A stretch of DNA of 64,000 nt from contig NZ_CP119677.1 of assembly GCF_029318685.1 (NCBI RefSeq), positions 2,781,001 through 2,845,000 of the forward strand, written 5' to 3'. The position numbers were made by a program, and so were the translations under genes. A model generated the notes under the pieces. The model searched no databases and was not told where the DNA came from. It worked only from the letters and a program-made list of their open reading frames with translations. Each line of letters starts with the position of its first letter. Positions within the stretch are counted from its first letter, which is position 1. Positions 56,831-64,000 of this stretch are shown piece by piece. The stretch is from Ruminiclostridium papyrosolvens DSM 2782 (GTDB lineage: Bacteria > Bacillota > Clostridia > Acetivibrionales > DSM-1351).

Positions 56831-57001
56831 ATGGTCCTCCAGTAATATGTTGAAATTATTCCTTAATTATACTTGCAAATAGATTATCATATATTGAGAT
56901 TATATGTAAATTTGTGTTATTAAATATATAATTAGGTATTATTTTAATATTATTCTGGTATTTACATAATATTCTGTATGTAAACTATTCTAAACACATA
57001 A

Positions 57002-57034
57002 AAAACCCTGTAGATACACTATCTACAGGGTTTT
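57002..57034 (-). terminator. Intrinsic terminator after tRNA-Thr
   Basis: Perfect 14-bp stem AAAACCCTGTAGAT with its complement (57002-57015 and 57021-57034), loop ACACT, five bases after the tRNA 3' end on the reverse strand. Confidence 0.92.
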
Positions 57035-57038
57035 CCCT

Positions 57039-57113
57039 TGGAGCTGGTAGTCGGAATCGAACCGACAACCTGCGGTTTACGATACCGCTGCTCTGCCATT
57101 GAGCCACACCAGC
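57039..57113 (-). tRNA. tRNA-Thr (anticodon CGU)
   Basis: A 75-nt cloverleaf with encoded CCA: acceptor GCTGGTG with TACCAGC (one G-U), D-stem GCTC/GAGC, anticodon stem GCGGT/ACCGC with loop ATCGTAA (anticodon CGT, reading ACG), T-arm GTCGG-TTCGATT-CCGAC. It stands alone with its own terminator. Confidence 0.96.
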
Positions 57114-57186
57114 ATACATGCAATTTTATTCTTGCACTATTTATATTAGCACTAAATTCCTGTCAGTTCAATTATTTTTGTAGAAT

Positions 57187-58014
57187 TTACTTATCGGCCA
57201 GAGAGGGTATTATATTATAAATAATATCATGCAAAGCATTTTCGTCATTACTAACAGTCACTATATCAGCAACATCTTTAACGCATTCTCTGGCATTACT
57301 GACTGCAATTCCTACATCGGCTGAGCTAATCATTTCAACATCGTTATCATAGTCGCCTACTGCAATAATTGTTTTATCACGGTACTGATTTAAATTTTTT
57401 AACCTCTCCAAAGCCGCCCCTTTTGAAATGCCTTTCTTAATAAGCTCAAGATAAAATACCTGTGAAAAAAAACTATCTACCTTATCAAGAAAATTATAAT
57501 TTTTCAACATACTCTGGGCTTTTTGAAGGCTTTCCGGGCTGTCATATATAAGTACCTTAATCCAGTCCTTTTTCATGACCTCATCAAGTGTGGTTCTTAC
57601 GTATACCTGTTTCTCCCTCTCAACATATGGGTCTAGTATATGGTCAGGTGTTATTATGTACAACATATCAGGTGTGAATATTTCGACCACCATGTTTTTA
57701 TAATTCTTCATGCAATAAATAATATATTCCTCAACTAAACTCTTATCCATAAGTTCAGTAGCTAAAAATCTTTCCTCTTGAAAATTGTAAATACCTCCTC
57801 CGTTATATAGGATACATGGGCCATTCAGGGTTAAATTTTCTATGTAGGGACGTATATTGTCCTTTGAACGTCCCGTGGCAATAGCAAAGCTCCCACCATT
57901 TTTTATAAAAAAGCTTATTGCATCAAGATTTTCCTGTGATATTAAATGCTGTGAATTTATTAAAGTACCATCTAAATCGCTTATTATAAGATATTTACTA
58001 TAGTTATTAAACAT
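57187..58014 (-). CDS. Cof-type HAD phosphatase
   Basis: This HAD hydrolase of the Cof/YidA type (about 275 residues) has motif I IISDLDGTLINS, motif II FAIATGRS, motif III lysine in ELIKKGISKGAALERL and motif IV VGDYDNDVEMISSADVGIAV, with a type IIB cap between. It probably dephosphorylates sugar phosphates or cofactor intermediates. I use ATG 58014, with GAGG close upstream, rather than the TTG four codons earlier. Confidence 0.92.
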   Translation of the reverse strand: MFNNYSKYLIISDLDGTLINSQHLISQENLDAISFFIKNGGSFAIATGRSKDNIRPYIENLTLNGPCILYNGGGIYNFQEERFLATELMDKSLVEEYIIYCMKNYKNMVVEIFTPDMLYIITPDHILDPYVEREKQVYVRTTLDEVMKKDWIKVLIYDSPESLQKAQSMLKNYNFLDKVDSFFSQVFYLELIKKGISKGAALERLKNLNQYRDKTIIAVGDYDNDVEMISSADVGIAVSNARECVKDVADIVTVSNDENALHDIIYNIIPSLADK

Positions 58015-58114
58015 ATGACCTCGCAAAATAATTTTTATATATTTATTGATAATTAATCAATAAAAAATAGTATGTTTTCCTCTATAAGAAATTAACACTT
58101 TTATAGTATACTAC

Positions 58115-58161
58115 AAAAAACAGCCTCCCACATGAAGAATTCACACAGGAAGCTGTTTTTT
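58115..58161 (-). terminator. Intrinsic terminator after the TraR/DksA-type gene
   Basis: AAAAAACAGC pairs with GCTGTTTTTT (58115-58124 and 58152-58161), extended by TCC/GGA after a small bulge, with a T-rich exit. It abuts the stop codon of the zinc-finger gene. Confidence 0.8.
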
Positions 58162-58793
58162 TAAGGAAGTTGGTTCTTGTACTGTTGATTTGATATTTTA
58201 TCAGTTTCTTCAACGTACCCCTGATTATCAACATCATTTGTATAAAAATCTTCGTAATCTGCATATCCTGACATATCCTGTGGGGTATCCGCACTTCCGT
58301 ACTTTAGCAGGTCATTTAGTTGATCCAAGCCTTCGAATTCATCATCTTCTTGCTTATTCAAGTGCTTTCTTCCAAAGGGACTATCAAAAATTTCGTTATA
58401 CTGCTGATCCGGTGTATTAATCTCTTTAGCTTCTTTATCCTCCTGACATTCCATGCAAAATCTGGCAGCAGGCATCACTTCAAGCCTCTCGGGATTTATT
58501 TCCTTTTTACAGTTTTCACAAACACCATAGGTTCCATTATCTATTTTTTTCAAAGCAAGCTTAATATCATTAAGTTTTGTTTGTTCATGGACTTTCAGTG
58601 CCAGATTCATTTCAACTGTATATAGCTCGCTTCCCAGTTCCGCAGGATGATTATCATAATTTGATAACTCTGAAGGAGTATAATTGCTCATTTCTCCCTC
58701 CTTCAAGTCTCCCATTTGTTCCAACGCAGTGTCAGTCCTTTTTGCTTCCGTTTTAAGCTTATCTTTGTAGTGCAACAGCTGATTCTTGTCCAT
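58161..58793 (-). CDS. TraR/DksA-type C4 zinc-finger protein (YteA-like)
   Basis: This 210-residue protein begins with a helical coiled-coil region (1-85), then a C4 zinc finger with Cys92, Cys95, Cys113 and Cys116 (GVCENCKKEI, RFCMECQ), and an acidic tail with DDEFEGLDQLNDLLKYGSAD, as in the sporulation-associated YteA family of Firmicutes. DksA-type proteins reach the RNA polymerase secondary channel, but the Firmicute YteA role is not well defined. Confidence 0.88.
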   Translation of the reverse strand: MDKNQLLHYKDKLKTEAKRTDTALEQMGDLKEGEMSNYTPSELSNYDNHPAELGSELYTVEMNLALKVHEQTKLNDIKLALKKIDNGTYGVCENCKKEINPERLEVMPAARFCMECQEDKEAKEINTPDQQYNEIFDSPFGRKHLNKQEDDEFEGLDQLNDLLKYGSADTPQDMSGYADYEDFYTNDVDNQGYVEETDKISNQQYKNQLP

Positions 58794-58817
58794 ATGATTC
58801 CTCCTATGTTAATACTG

Positions 58818-59120
58818 TCATCTAACATTTCTACTGCTGCTTTGCACAATCTTCACTATATCACTTATAAATTGTCCGATGTATGGAAGATTTATTTTTA
58901 CTATAATATTAAGGAAGTAAATAGCAATAGCTCCAAGAATAGTAAATCCAATGGCTATCCCAAAACCTCTTGCCAGACCACTTACAAAATTTGCCCATAG
59001 CATTTTTCTAGGATGTTCAAGATAATAAACGTAATCCACGAATTTCATCTTCTCCATTTTAAGAGCCATATTATCAACTTTTTTGGACAGTTCACTAATT
59101 AAATGATTGTTATTGGCCAT
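58818..59120 (-). CDS. DUF5665-type small membrane protein
   Basis: This 100-residue protein has a heptad-like N-terminal helix (HLISELSKKVDNMALKMEK), the conserved VDYVYYLEHPRKMLWANFVSGLARG and a single transmembrane span (FGIAIGFTILGAIAIYFL). It matches the DUF5665 clostridial family of unknown function. It is 24 bp upstream of the zinc-finger gene and probably cotranscribed. Confidence 0.8.
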   Translation of the reverse strand: MANNNHLISELSKKVDNMALKMEKMKFVDYVYYLEHPRKMLWANFVSGLARGFGIAIGFTILGAIAIYFLNIIVKINLPYIGQFISDIVKIVQSSSRNVR

Positions 59121-59229
59121 ATTTTATAAGTACTCCCTCCACATGAAAGCAATTTAAACTTTTCAATATAATTATGGTTGTTCTGTTTAGCTTTATTTAT
59201 TCGTAAGAAATTTTTCTAACTAAATACAA

Positions 59230-59279
59230 AAAAGCACACAAACCGGATTAACAAATGCTAAAACGGTTAATGTGCTTTT
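59230..59279 (-). terminator. Intrinsic terminator after aroB
   Basis: A 9-bp outer stem AAAAGCACA/TGTGCTTTT (59230-59238 with 59271-59279) and inner AACCG/CGGTT, followed on the reverse strand by six Ts. Confidence 0.85.
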
Positions 59280-59293
59280 AATAAAATTTAATT

Positions 59294-60373
59294 TTACTTA
59301 GCCAAATCTGAAAGAACTTTTTTAATCAATCCGCTGTCCTCAATGGTGCATTGGAAAACTTCACCAATTCTACGTGGCAAAACAAATTTCAATTTACTGT
59401 CCTTTACCTTTTTATCATAAAAAATCTGGTTGAATACTCTCTCAGCATCCAGTCCCGGTAAAGAAACAGGAAGGCCAAGTTTTACAAGTATGGCTTTAAC
59501 CTGATTAACAGTTTGCTCACCCAAAACATCCATGTAATGAGCCATTTTGAATGCGCCAACTATTCCGATAGACACACATTCTCCATGCAAAAGTCTGAAA
59601 TTTTCAATTGTTTCAATTGCATGGCCAATTGTATGACCCAAATTAAGAATAGCCCTTAAATCATCCTCTTTTTCGTCCTGCTCAACAACATAACCCTTTA
59701 TTGAACAGTTCTTTTTAGCAAGATACTGTAAAACATTCTCATCAAATTTAAATATCTTATCAGAGTTATAGTTAATATACTCACAGTATTCTTCATCCAA
59801 AATCAAACCGTGTTTGATTACTTCCGCAAGACCTGCAGAAATTTCTCTTTTAGGCAAAGTCTTAATAGTATTTACATTAATAAACACTGCTTTAGGCTGA
59901 TAAAATGCACCCACAATGTTCTTATGCCCATTGAAATCAACTCCGGTTTTACCTCCAACACTGCTGTCTGCCTGTGCCAACAGTGATGTAGGTATCTGTA
60001 CAAAGTTGATACCTCTCATATAGGTGGCAGCTGCAAAGCCGACAATATCACCGACTACCCCGCCTCCAAGAGCCAGCGCAATACTGCTTCTGTCCAGCTT
60101 GCACTCTACCATTTTATTATATATACCATAAACTGCCTCAAGTGTTTTATTATTCTCACCGGGCTTCAGAACGTACTTGTTAACCTCTATTCCGCTGTCT
60201 TGAAGCACTTTCATACACTCATCAGAATAGTAGTTATCAACATTCTCGTCGGTAACCAAAAGGGCTTTGTTACCCTGTCTGAATGACAGTACAACCTTCC
60301 CAAGTTCCTGAAAGTCTGTTGCAATGCAAATAGGATAACTTCTTTCATTTAGATTTATAGTATGTCTAATCAT
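59294..60373 (-). CDS. aroB: 3-dehydroquinate synthase
   Basis: AroB makes dehydroquinate in the shikimate pathway and needs NAD and a divalent metal. The 359-residue protein has ALGGGVVGDIVGFAAATYMRG, PTSLLAQADSSVGGKTGVD, KHGLILDEEY, LNLGHTIGHAIE (metal His) and the metal-site LLHGECVSIG. It lies 29 bp after ileS on the same strand, so readthrough from the T-box operon is likely, linking isoleucine-controlled expression to aromatic synthesis. Confidence 0.97.
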   Translation of the reverse strand: MIRHTINLNERSYPICIATDFQELGKVVLSFRQGNKALLVTDENVDNYYSDECMKVLQDSGIEVNKYVLKPGENNKTLEAVYGIYNKMVECKLDRSSIALALGGGVVGDIVGFAAATYMRGINFVQIPTSLLAQADSSVGGKTGVDFNGHKNIVGAFYQPKAVFINVNTIKTLPKREISAGLAEVIKHGLILDEEYCEYINYNSDKIFKFDENVLQYLAKKNCSIKGYVVEQDEKEDDLRAILNLGHTIGHAIETIENFRLLHGECVSIGIVGAFKMAHYMDVLGEQTVNQVKAILVKLGLPVSLPGLDAERVFNQIFYDKKVKDSKLKFVLPRRIGEVFQCTIEDSGLIKKVLSDLAK

Positions 60374-60402
60374 AATATGTCTCCCAAATCTGATATGCCT
60401 TA

Positions 60403-63192
60403 TTAACCTACTACATCAGCACATCTCTTACAAAGTGTCGGGTGTTTTTCGTCCTCGCCTACAAACTCACTGAACATCCAGCATCTCTCACACTTATCTC
60501 CCGGTGCCTGTTCAACCGAAACTTTTATTTCCGGCATTTCCTCATCATTTTGGGCTGCAGAAGGAGCATCAGCAAGATTTTTAATTTCAACAGCTGAAAC
60601 TATAAACACAGTAACAAGGTCGCTTTCTATGCTCTTAATAAACTCAAGATTTTCTCCGTCAGCATATAAAGTTACTTTAGCATTTAGAGAATGACCAATA
60701 GTTTTGTTAGCTCTTGCTATTTCCAGTGCCTTTGAAACATCTGACCTAAGCTCGAATATTTTTTCCCATTTTTCTGCCAACTGGGTATCTAAATACATTT
60801 CATTTACCTGTGGCCAGCTGTTCAACTGAATACTCTCGATATCGTCTTCTGCTCTGTGAGGCATATACTGCCAAATTTCCTCTGTAGTAAATGCAAGAAC
60901 AGGAGTCAACATTCTTACCAAAGACTGAAGTATTTCATACATTACAGTCTGCGCTGCTCTTCTTTCCTTTGAATCAGGCTTCGAAGTGTAAAGTCTGTCC
61001 TTTATAATATCCAGATAGAAGTTACTCATGTCAACAACACAGAAATTGTGGATTGCATGGAACATCATATGGAATTCATAACCGCTGTATGCTTCATTAA
61101 CCTTCTTAATCAGATTAGTCATCTTGTAAAGAGCCCATCTGTCAAGTTCACTCAATTCACTGTAATCAACACTGTCTGTATCAGGATTGAAGCCATTTAT
61201 ATTTCCAAGGATATATCTTGCTGTATTTCTTATCTTTCTATAAACTTCAGAAAGCTGCTTCAATAAATCCTTTGATATCTTAATATCAGTCGTGTAGTCT
61301 GATGAAGCAACCCAAAGTCTCAGTATATCCGCGCCGTACTCCTTGATAACATCAGCAGGATCAATACCGTTTCCAAGTGATTTTGACATCTTTCTCTTTT
61401 CTTCATCAATAACATACCCGTGAGTCAGAACCTTTTTGTAAGGTGCTCCTTTTCTTGTGGCAACAGAAGTCAAAAGTGATGATTGGAACCATCCTCTGTG
61501 TTGGTCGCTTCCTTCAAGGTACAGATCTGCCGGCCAGGATAATCCTTCTCTGTTTTCCAGAACAGCTACATGACTGGAGCCTGAATCAAACCAAACATCC
61601 ATAATATCTGTTTCTTTTGAAAACTCATCATGTCCGCATCCACATTTCGTACCCTTTGGAAGGATTTCGGAAGCATCCATTGCATACCATGCATTTGATC
61701 CCTTTACTCTGAAAAGCTCAGCCACAGCCTTTATTGATTCATCAGTTATCAATTCCTTACCGCAGTCTTTACAGTAGAATATCGGAATAGGCACACCCCA
61801 GATACGCTGTCTGGAAATACACCAATCTCCCCTGTCTCTAACCATGTTAGTTATTCTTTCCTGACCCCATTCAGGTACCCATTTAACAGTTTTTATAGCT
61901 TCAAGAGCAGCGTCTCTGAAGCTGTCTATTGATGCAAACCATTGCTCGGTAGCACGGAATATAATCGGGTCTTTACATCTCCAACAATGTGGATATTGGT
62001 GAGTAATACTCTCTGAAGCTAAAAGTCTGCCGTCCTGAGTCAATTTCTCAATTATTGCTGGATTTGATTTCTTGTAGAACATACCTGCAAAAGGTCCCGC
62101 TTCTTTAGTCAGGAAGCCCTTGCTGTCAACCGGAACCAATACAGGAATCTTGTATTTCTGGCATACAAGGAAGTCTTCCGCACCATGTCCCGGAGCAGTA
62201 TGAACACAACCGGTACCTGCTTCAAGAGTAACATGGTCTCCAAGAATAACCAGTGAATCCCTGTCCAGGAACGGATGCTTGCAAAGAATTCCTTCAAGCT
62301 CGCTGCCTTTGAATTTTGCAACAGTTTCATATTCTGTTATAGCAGCAGCCTTCATTGTATTTTCAACAAGCTCTGCAGCGAGAACATAGTACTCATCGTT
62401 TGCTTTTACAACAGAGTATTCAAATGACTCATTCAAACAAATTGCAAGGTTTGCAGGCAAAGTCCAAGTAGTTGTTGTCCATATAACAAAGTTAATCTTT
62501 TCCTTTGGTGCGACACCTTCAAAAATTCCCTTGTCATCTCTTACCTGAAACTTAACATATATTGATACGGTAGTATCGTCTGCGTATTCAATTTCAGCTT
62601 CAGCCAGAGCAGTTTCACACTCAGGACACCAGTATACAGGCTTTAAGCCTTTATATATATGCCCCTTCTTAGCCATTTCCCCAAAAACTTCTATCTGCTT
62701 TGCTTCAAACTCCGGTTTAAGAGTTACATACGGATGCTCCCAGTCAGCTCTTACACCCAGTCTTTTAAATGACTCTCTCTGTATATCCAGATACTTCATT
62801 GCAAAGCCTTCACATGCCTCTCTGAAAACAACAGGACCAACTTCATGCCTCTTTAGCCCCAATTCCTTGATGGCTCTCTGTTCAATCGGAAGTCCGTGTG
62901 TGTCCCAGCCCGGAACATATGGAGTATAGTATCCTGACATACTTTTATACTTAACAACGATATCCTTTAAAATCTTATTCAACGAGGTTCCAAGGTGAAT
63001 ACCTCCATTTGCATAAGGCGGTCCGTCATGAAGTATAAAGGAAGGCTTTCCTTCCGCTTTCTTCAATTGCTTATTATAAATATCCATGTCTTCCCATTTT
63101 TTCAGGAATTCCGGTTCCCTTTGAGGCAGGTTTGCCCTCATAGGAAAGTCAGTTTGTGGTAGATTTAAAGATTTTCCATAATCTTCTGCCAT
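60403..63192 (-). CDS. ileS: Isoleucyl-tRNA synthetase
   Basis: This 929-residue class I synthetase has the HIGH signature (PPYANGGIHLGTSLN), the editing domain (TTTWTLPANLAI, then GTGCVHTAPGHG), KMSKS (KRKMSKSLGN) and a C-terminal zinc finger CERCWMFSEF with CKRCADV. It is the bacterial, IleS1-type length. GGAGG is 8 nt before the ATG. Expression is controlled by the T-box leader upstream. Confidence 0.98.
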   Translation of the reverse strand: MAEDYGKSLNLPQTDFPMRANLPQREPEFLKKWEDMDIYNKQLKKAEGKPSFILHDGPPYANGGIHLGTSLNKILKDIVVKYKSMSGYYTPYVPGWDTHGLPIEQRAIKELGLKRHEVGPVVFREACEGFAMKYLDIQRESFKRLGVRADWEHPYVTLKPEFEAKQIEVFGEMAKKGHIYKGLKPVYWCPECETALAEAEIEYADDTTVSIYVKFQVRDDKGIFEGVAPKEKINFVIWTTTTWTLPANLAICLNESFEYSVVKANDEYYVLAAELVENTMKAAAITEYETVAKFKGSELEGILCKHPFLDRDSLVILGDHVTLEAGTGCVHTAPGHGAEDFLVCQKYKIPVLVPVDSKGFLTKEAGPFAGMFYKKSNPAIIEKLTQDGRLLASESITHQYPHCWRCKDPIIFRATEQWFASIDSFRDAALEAIKTVKWVPEWGQERITNMVRDRGDWCISRQRIWGVPIPIFYCKDCGKELITDESIKAVAELFRVKGSNAWYAMDASEILPKGTKCGCGHDEFSKETDIMDVWFDSGSSHVAVLENREGLSWPADLYLEGSDQHRGWFQSSLLTSVATRKGAPYKKVLTHGYVIDEEKRKMSKSLGNGIDPADVIKEYGADILRLWVASSDYTTDIKISKDLLKQLSEVYRKIRNTARYILGNINGFNPDTDSVDYSELSELDRWALYKMTNLIKKVNEAYSGYEFHMMFHAIHNFCVVDMSNFYLDIIKDRLYTSKPDSKERRAAQTVMYEILQSLVRMLTPVLAFTTEEIWQYMPHRAEDDIESIQLNSWPQVNEMYLDTQLAEKWEKIFELRSDVSKALEIARANKTIGHSLNAKVTLYADGENLEFIKSIESDLVTVFIVSAVEIKNLADAPSAAQNDEEMPEIKVSVEQAPGDKCERCWMFSEFVGEDEKHPTLCKRCADVVG

Positions 63193-63239
63193 TTCTATTA
63201 CCTCCGGTTAAATATAGTAAATTAATTATTCTAAAATAT

Positions 63240-63526
63240 AACAAAGCCCCGTTCCATCAAAGGGACGAGGCTATTTTCGCGGTACCACCCAAATTATTTT
63301 GTAGCATGAAAAATAATAACATGACAATAATCACTTCGTTTTATAACGGCTCATCACCGGCACACCCTACTTCAGTATATGTTCCACACATATCATAGAA
63401 TTTCAGGCTGCAACTCATGGATGATTTTCAAAAGCTTGAACCTGCGGAAATTTCACCTCTCTTCCGCTCTCTGTGAAGCCAACTGCTTTCTACTCTTTCC
63501 AATCATCATATTTAGAATATAATATT
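63240..63526 (-). ncRNA. T-box leader of ileS
   Basis: A tRNA-sensing riboswitch on the reverse strand: the Stem I region includes the AGAGAG element (63470-63465 approximately) and an AUC Ile specifier candidate near 63425-63420; the T-box TGGGTGGTACCGCG (63291-63278) is followed by a terminator stem (GCCTCGTCCC with GGAACGGGGC, 63272-63245) and a T-rich tract. Uncharged tRNA-Ile should stabilise the antiterminator and switch on ileS. Confidence 0.93.
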
Positions 63527-63532
63527 AAATTA

Positions 63533-63562
63533 ATAATACATCAATTACCCAACCGCCGTCAA
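63533..63562 (-). promoter_or_regulatory. Promoter of the ileS T-box transcript
   Basis: TTGACG (63562-63557) and TATTAT (63538-63533) with an 18-bp spacer on the reverse strand, just upstream of the T-box. Confidence 0.65.
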
Positions 63563-63674
63563 GGCTACTATTTTAATTTTTACCACTTATCTGCTCACTT
63601 ATAATAAAAAATCACACAATCTACCCATTGGAATAAACTGTAATGTACTTTATTGAAAAGGAGCAAAGCACATA

Positions 63675-64000
63675 ATGAATTTTGACTTCAATGAGCTTAT
63701 TAATAATCTGAAAAAAAATAACTACAAGCTTATCGGTTCAGGTTCATGCCGCATTGTATATGACTTGGGAAATGGTTATGTAGTTAAGGTAGCCAAAGAT
63801 GTCAGAGGCATTTTACAGAACGAAACCGAGCATTCTACTTATCAATCCTGCAAGTCAGACTTTTTTGCCGAAATTCTTGCTGCTTCTGAAAATCACAGAT
63901 ATCTTATAATGGTAAAAGCTAAAAGAATCACTGATATCAGAACCGTTTTAAGGTACTACAAAGTACAAAAAATGAACGACCTTATTAAAAGGCCCTTATT
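63675..64000 (+). CDS. Kinase-fold protein, partial (3' end off the right edge)
   Basis: An open frame from ATG 63675, with AAAAGGAG about 11 nt upstream, runs to the window edge (108 codons). KLIGSGSCRIVYDLGNGYVV followed by KVAKD resembles the glycine-rich loop and ATP-binding lysine of protein-kinase-like or aminoglycoside-phosphotransferase folds; a hinge-like YLIMVKAKRITDI follows. Substrate and full length cannot be judged here. It is divergent from ileS. Confidence 0.75.
   Translation, partial: MNFDFNELINNLKKNNYKLIGSGSCRIVYDLGNGYVVKVAKDVRGILQNETEHSTYQSCKSDFFAEILAASENHRYLIMVKAKRITDIRTVLRYYKVQKMNDLIKRPL

Noticed and set aside
57187-58026. Phage or integrative-element attachment at tRNA-Thr
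   Set aside because: No duplicate of the tRNA 3' end, integrase or phage gene is visible on either side within the window.

Overview
The window looks like a chromosomal stretch of a low-GC, spore-forming, anaerobic Firmicute of the clostridial type. The signs are a GerA/GerC/GerB germination-receptor set, an hrcA-grpE-dnaK-dnaJ operon behind a perfect CIRCE element, a T-box leader on ileS, TTG and GTG starts with strong GGAGG ribosome sites, and an AT-rich sequence. A secreted family-3 cellulose-binding module (CBM3) points to a cellulolytic relative of Ruminiclostridium (the C. cellulolyticum / C. papyrosolvens group). That placement is inference.

Layout. 1-8.4 kb: the edge of a small unknown gene, thioredoxin reductase, a two-CBS protein, a TipA-type MerR regulator with a textbook 19-bp-spacer promoter, a ferritin-like protein, a germination locus split into two convergent halves (GerA-GerC forward; GerB plus a hidden 54-codon membrane protein reverse), and an L,D-transpeptidase. 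8.4-11.6 kb: a TrkA-C remnant and the pantothenate operon panG-panB-panC-panD. 11.8-15.2 kb: yicC-remA-gmk-rpoZ-glyS. 15.4-22.5 kb: the CIRCE-controlled heat-shock operon running into prmA, rsmE and a CheY-like receiver. 22.6-27.7 kb: membrane proteins, a class IV aminotransferase, two HD phosphohydrolases and a YiiX-like enzyme. 27.7-30.9 kb: an ECF transporter whose substrate subunit resembles the tryptophan transporter TrpP. Its leader carries a strikingly regular TRAP-type (G/U)AG repeat array and a hairpin that can hide the ribosome site. 31-33.6 kb: an LtaS-like sulfatase-fold membrane enzyme and an HD protein. 33.9-43.5 kb: a surface-glycan operon (three GT2 enzymes, an EEP phosphoesterase, a class III aminotransferase, an epimerase, a flippase, a DPPR-synthase-like UbiA enzyme) headed by a LuxR-type regulator broken by a frameshift in a T7 run.

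43.5-57 kb is the accessory core. It holds a gene-poor stretch with GC-rich hairpins and paired direct repeats, then a probable immunity protein, a roughly 10-kb secreted RHS/YD-repeat polymorphic toxin gene interrupted by three frameshifts, a membrane-anchored protein of unknown function, and a secreted CBM3 protein with one frameshift. I read this as a possible cellulose-anchored RHS toxin system, now decaying, phase-variable, or mis-sequenced at homopolymers. 57-64 kb returns to housekeeping: tRNA-Thr, a Cof-type HAD phosphatase, a TraR/DksA zinc-finger protein, a small membrane protein, aroB, ileS with its T-box, and the first part of a kinase-fold gene.

No rRNA, CRISPR array, intact transposase or prophage was seen.
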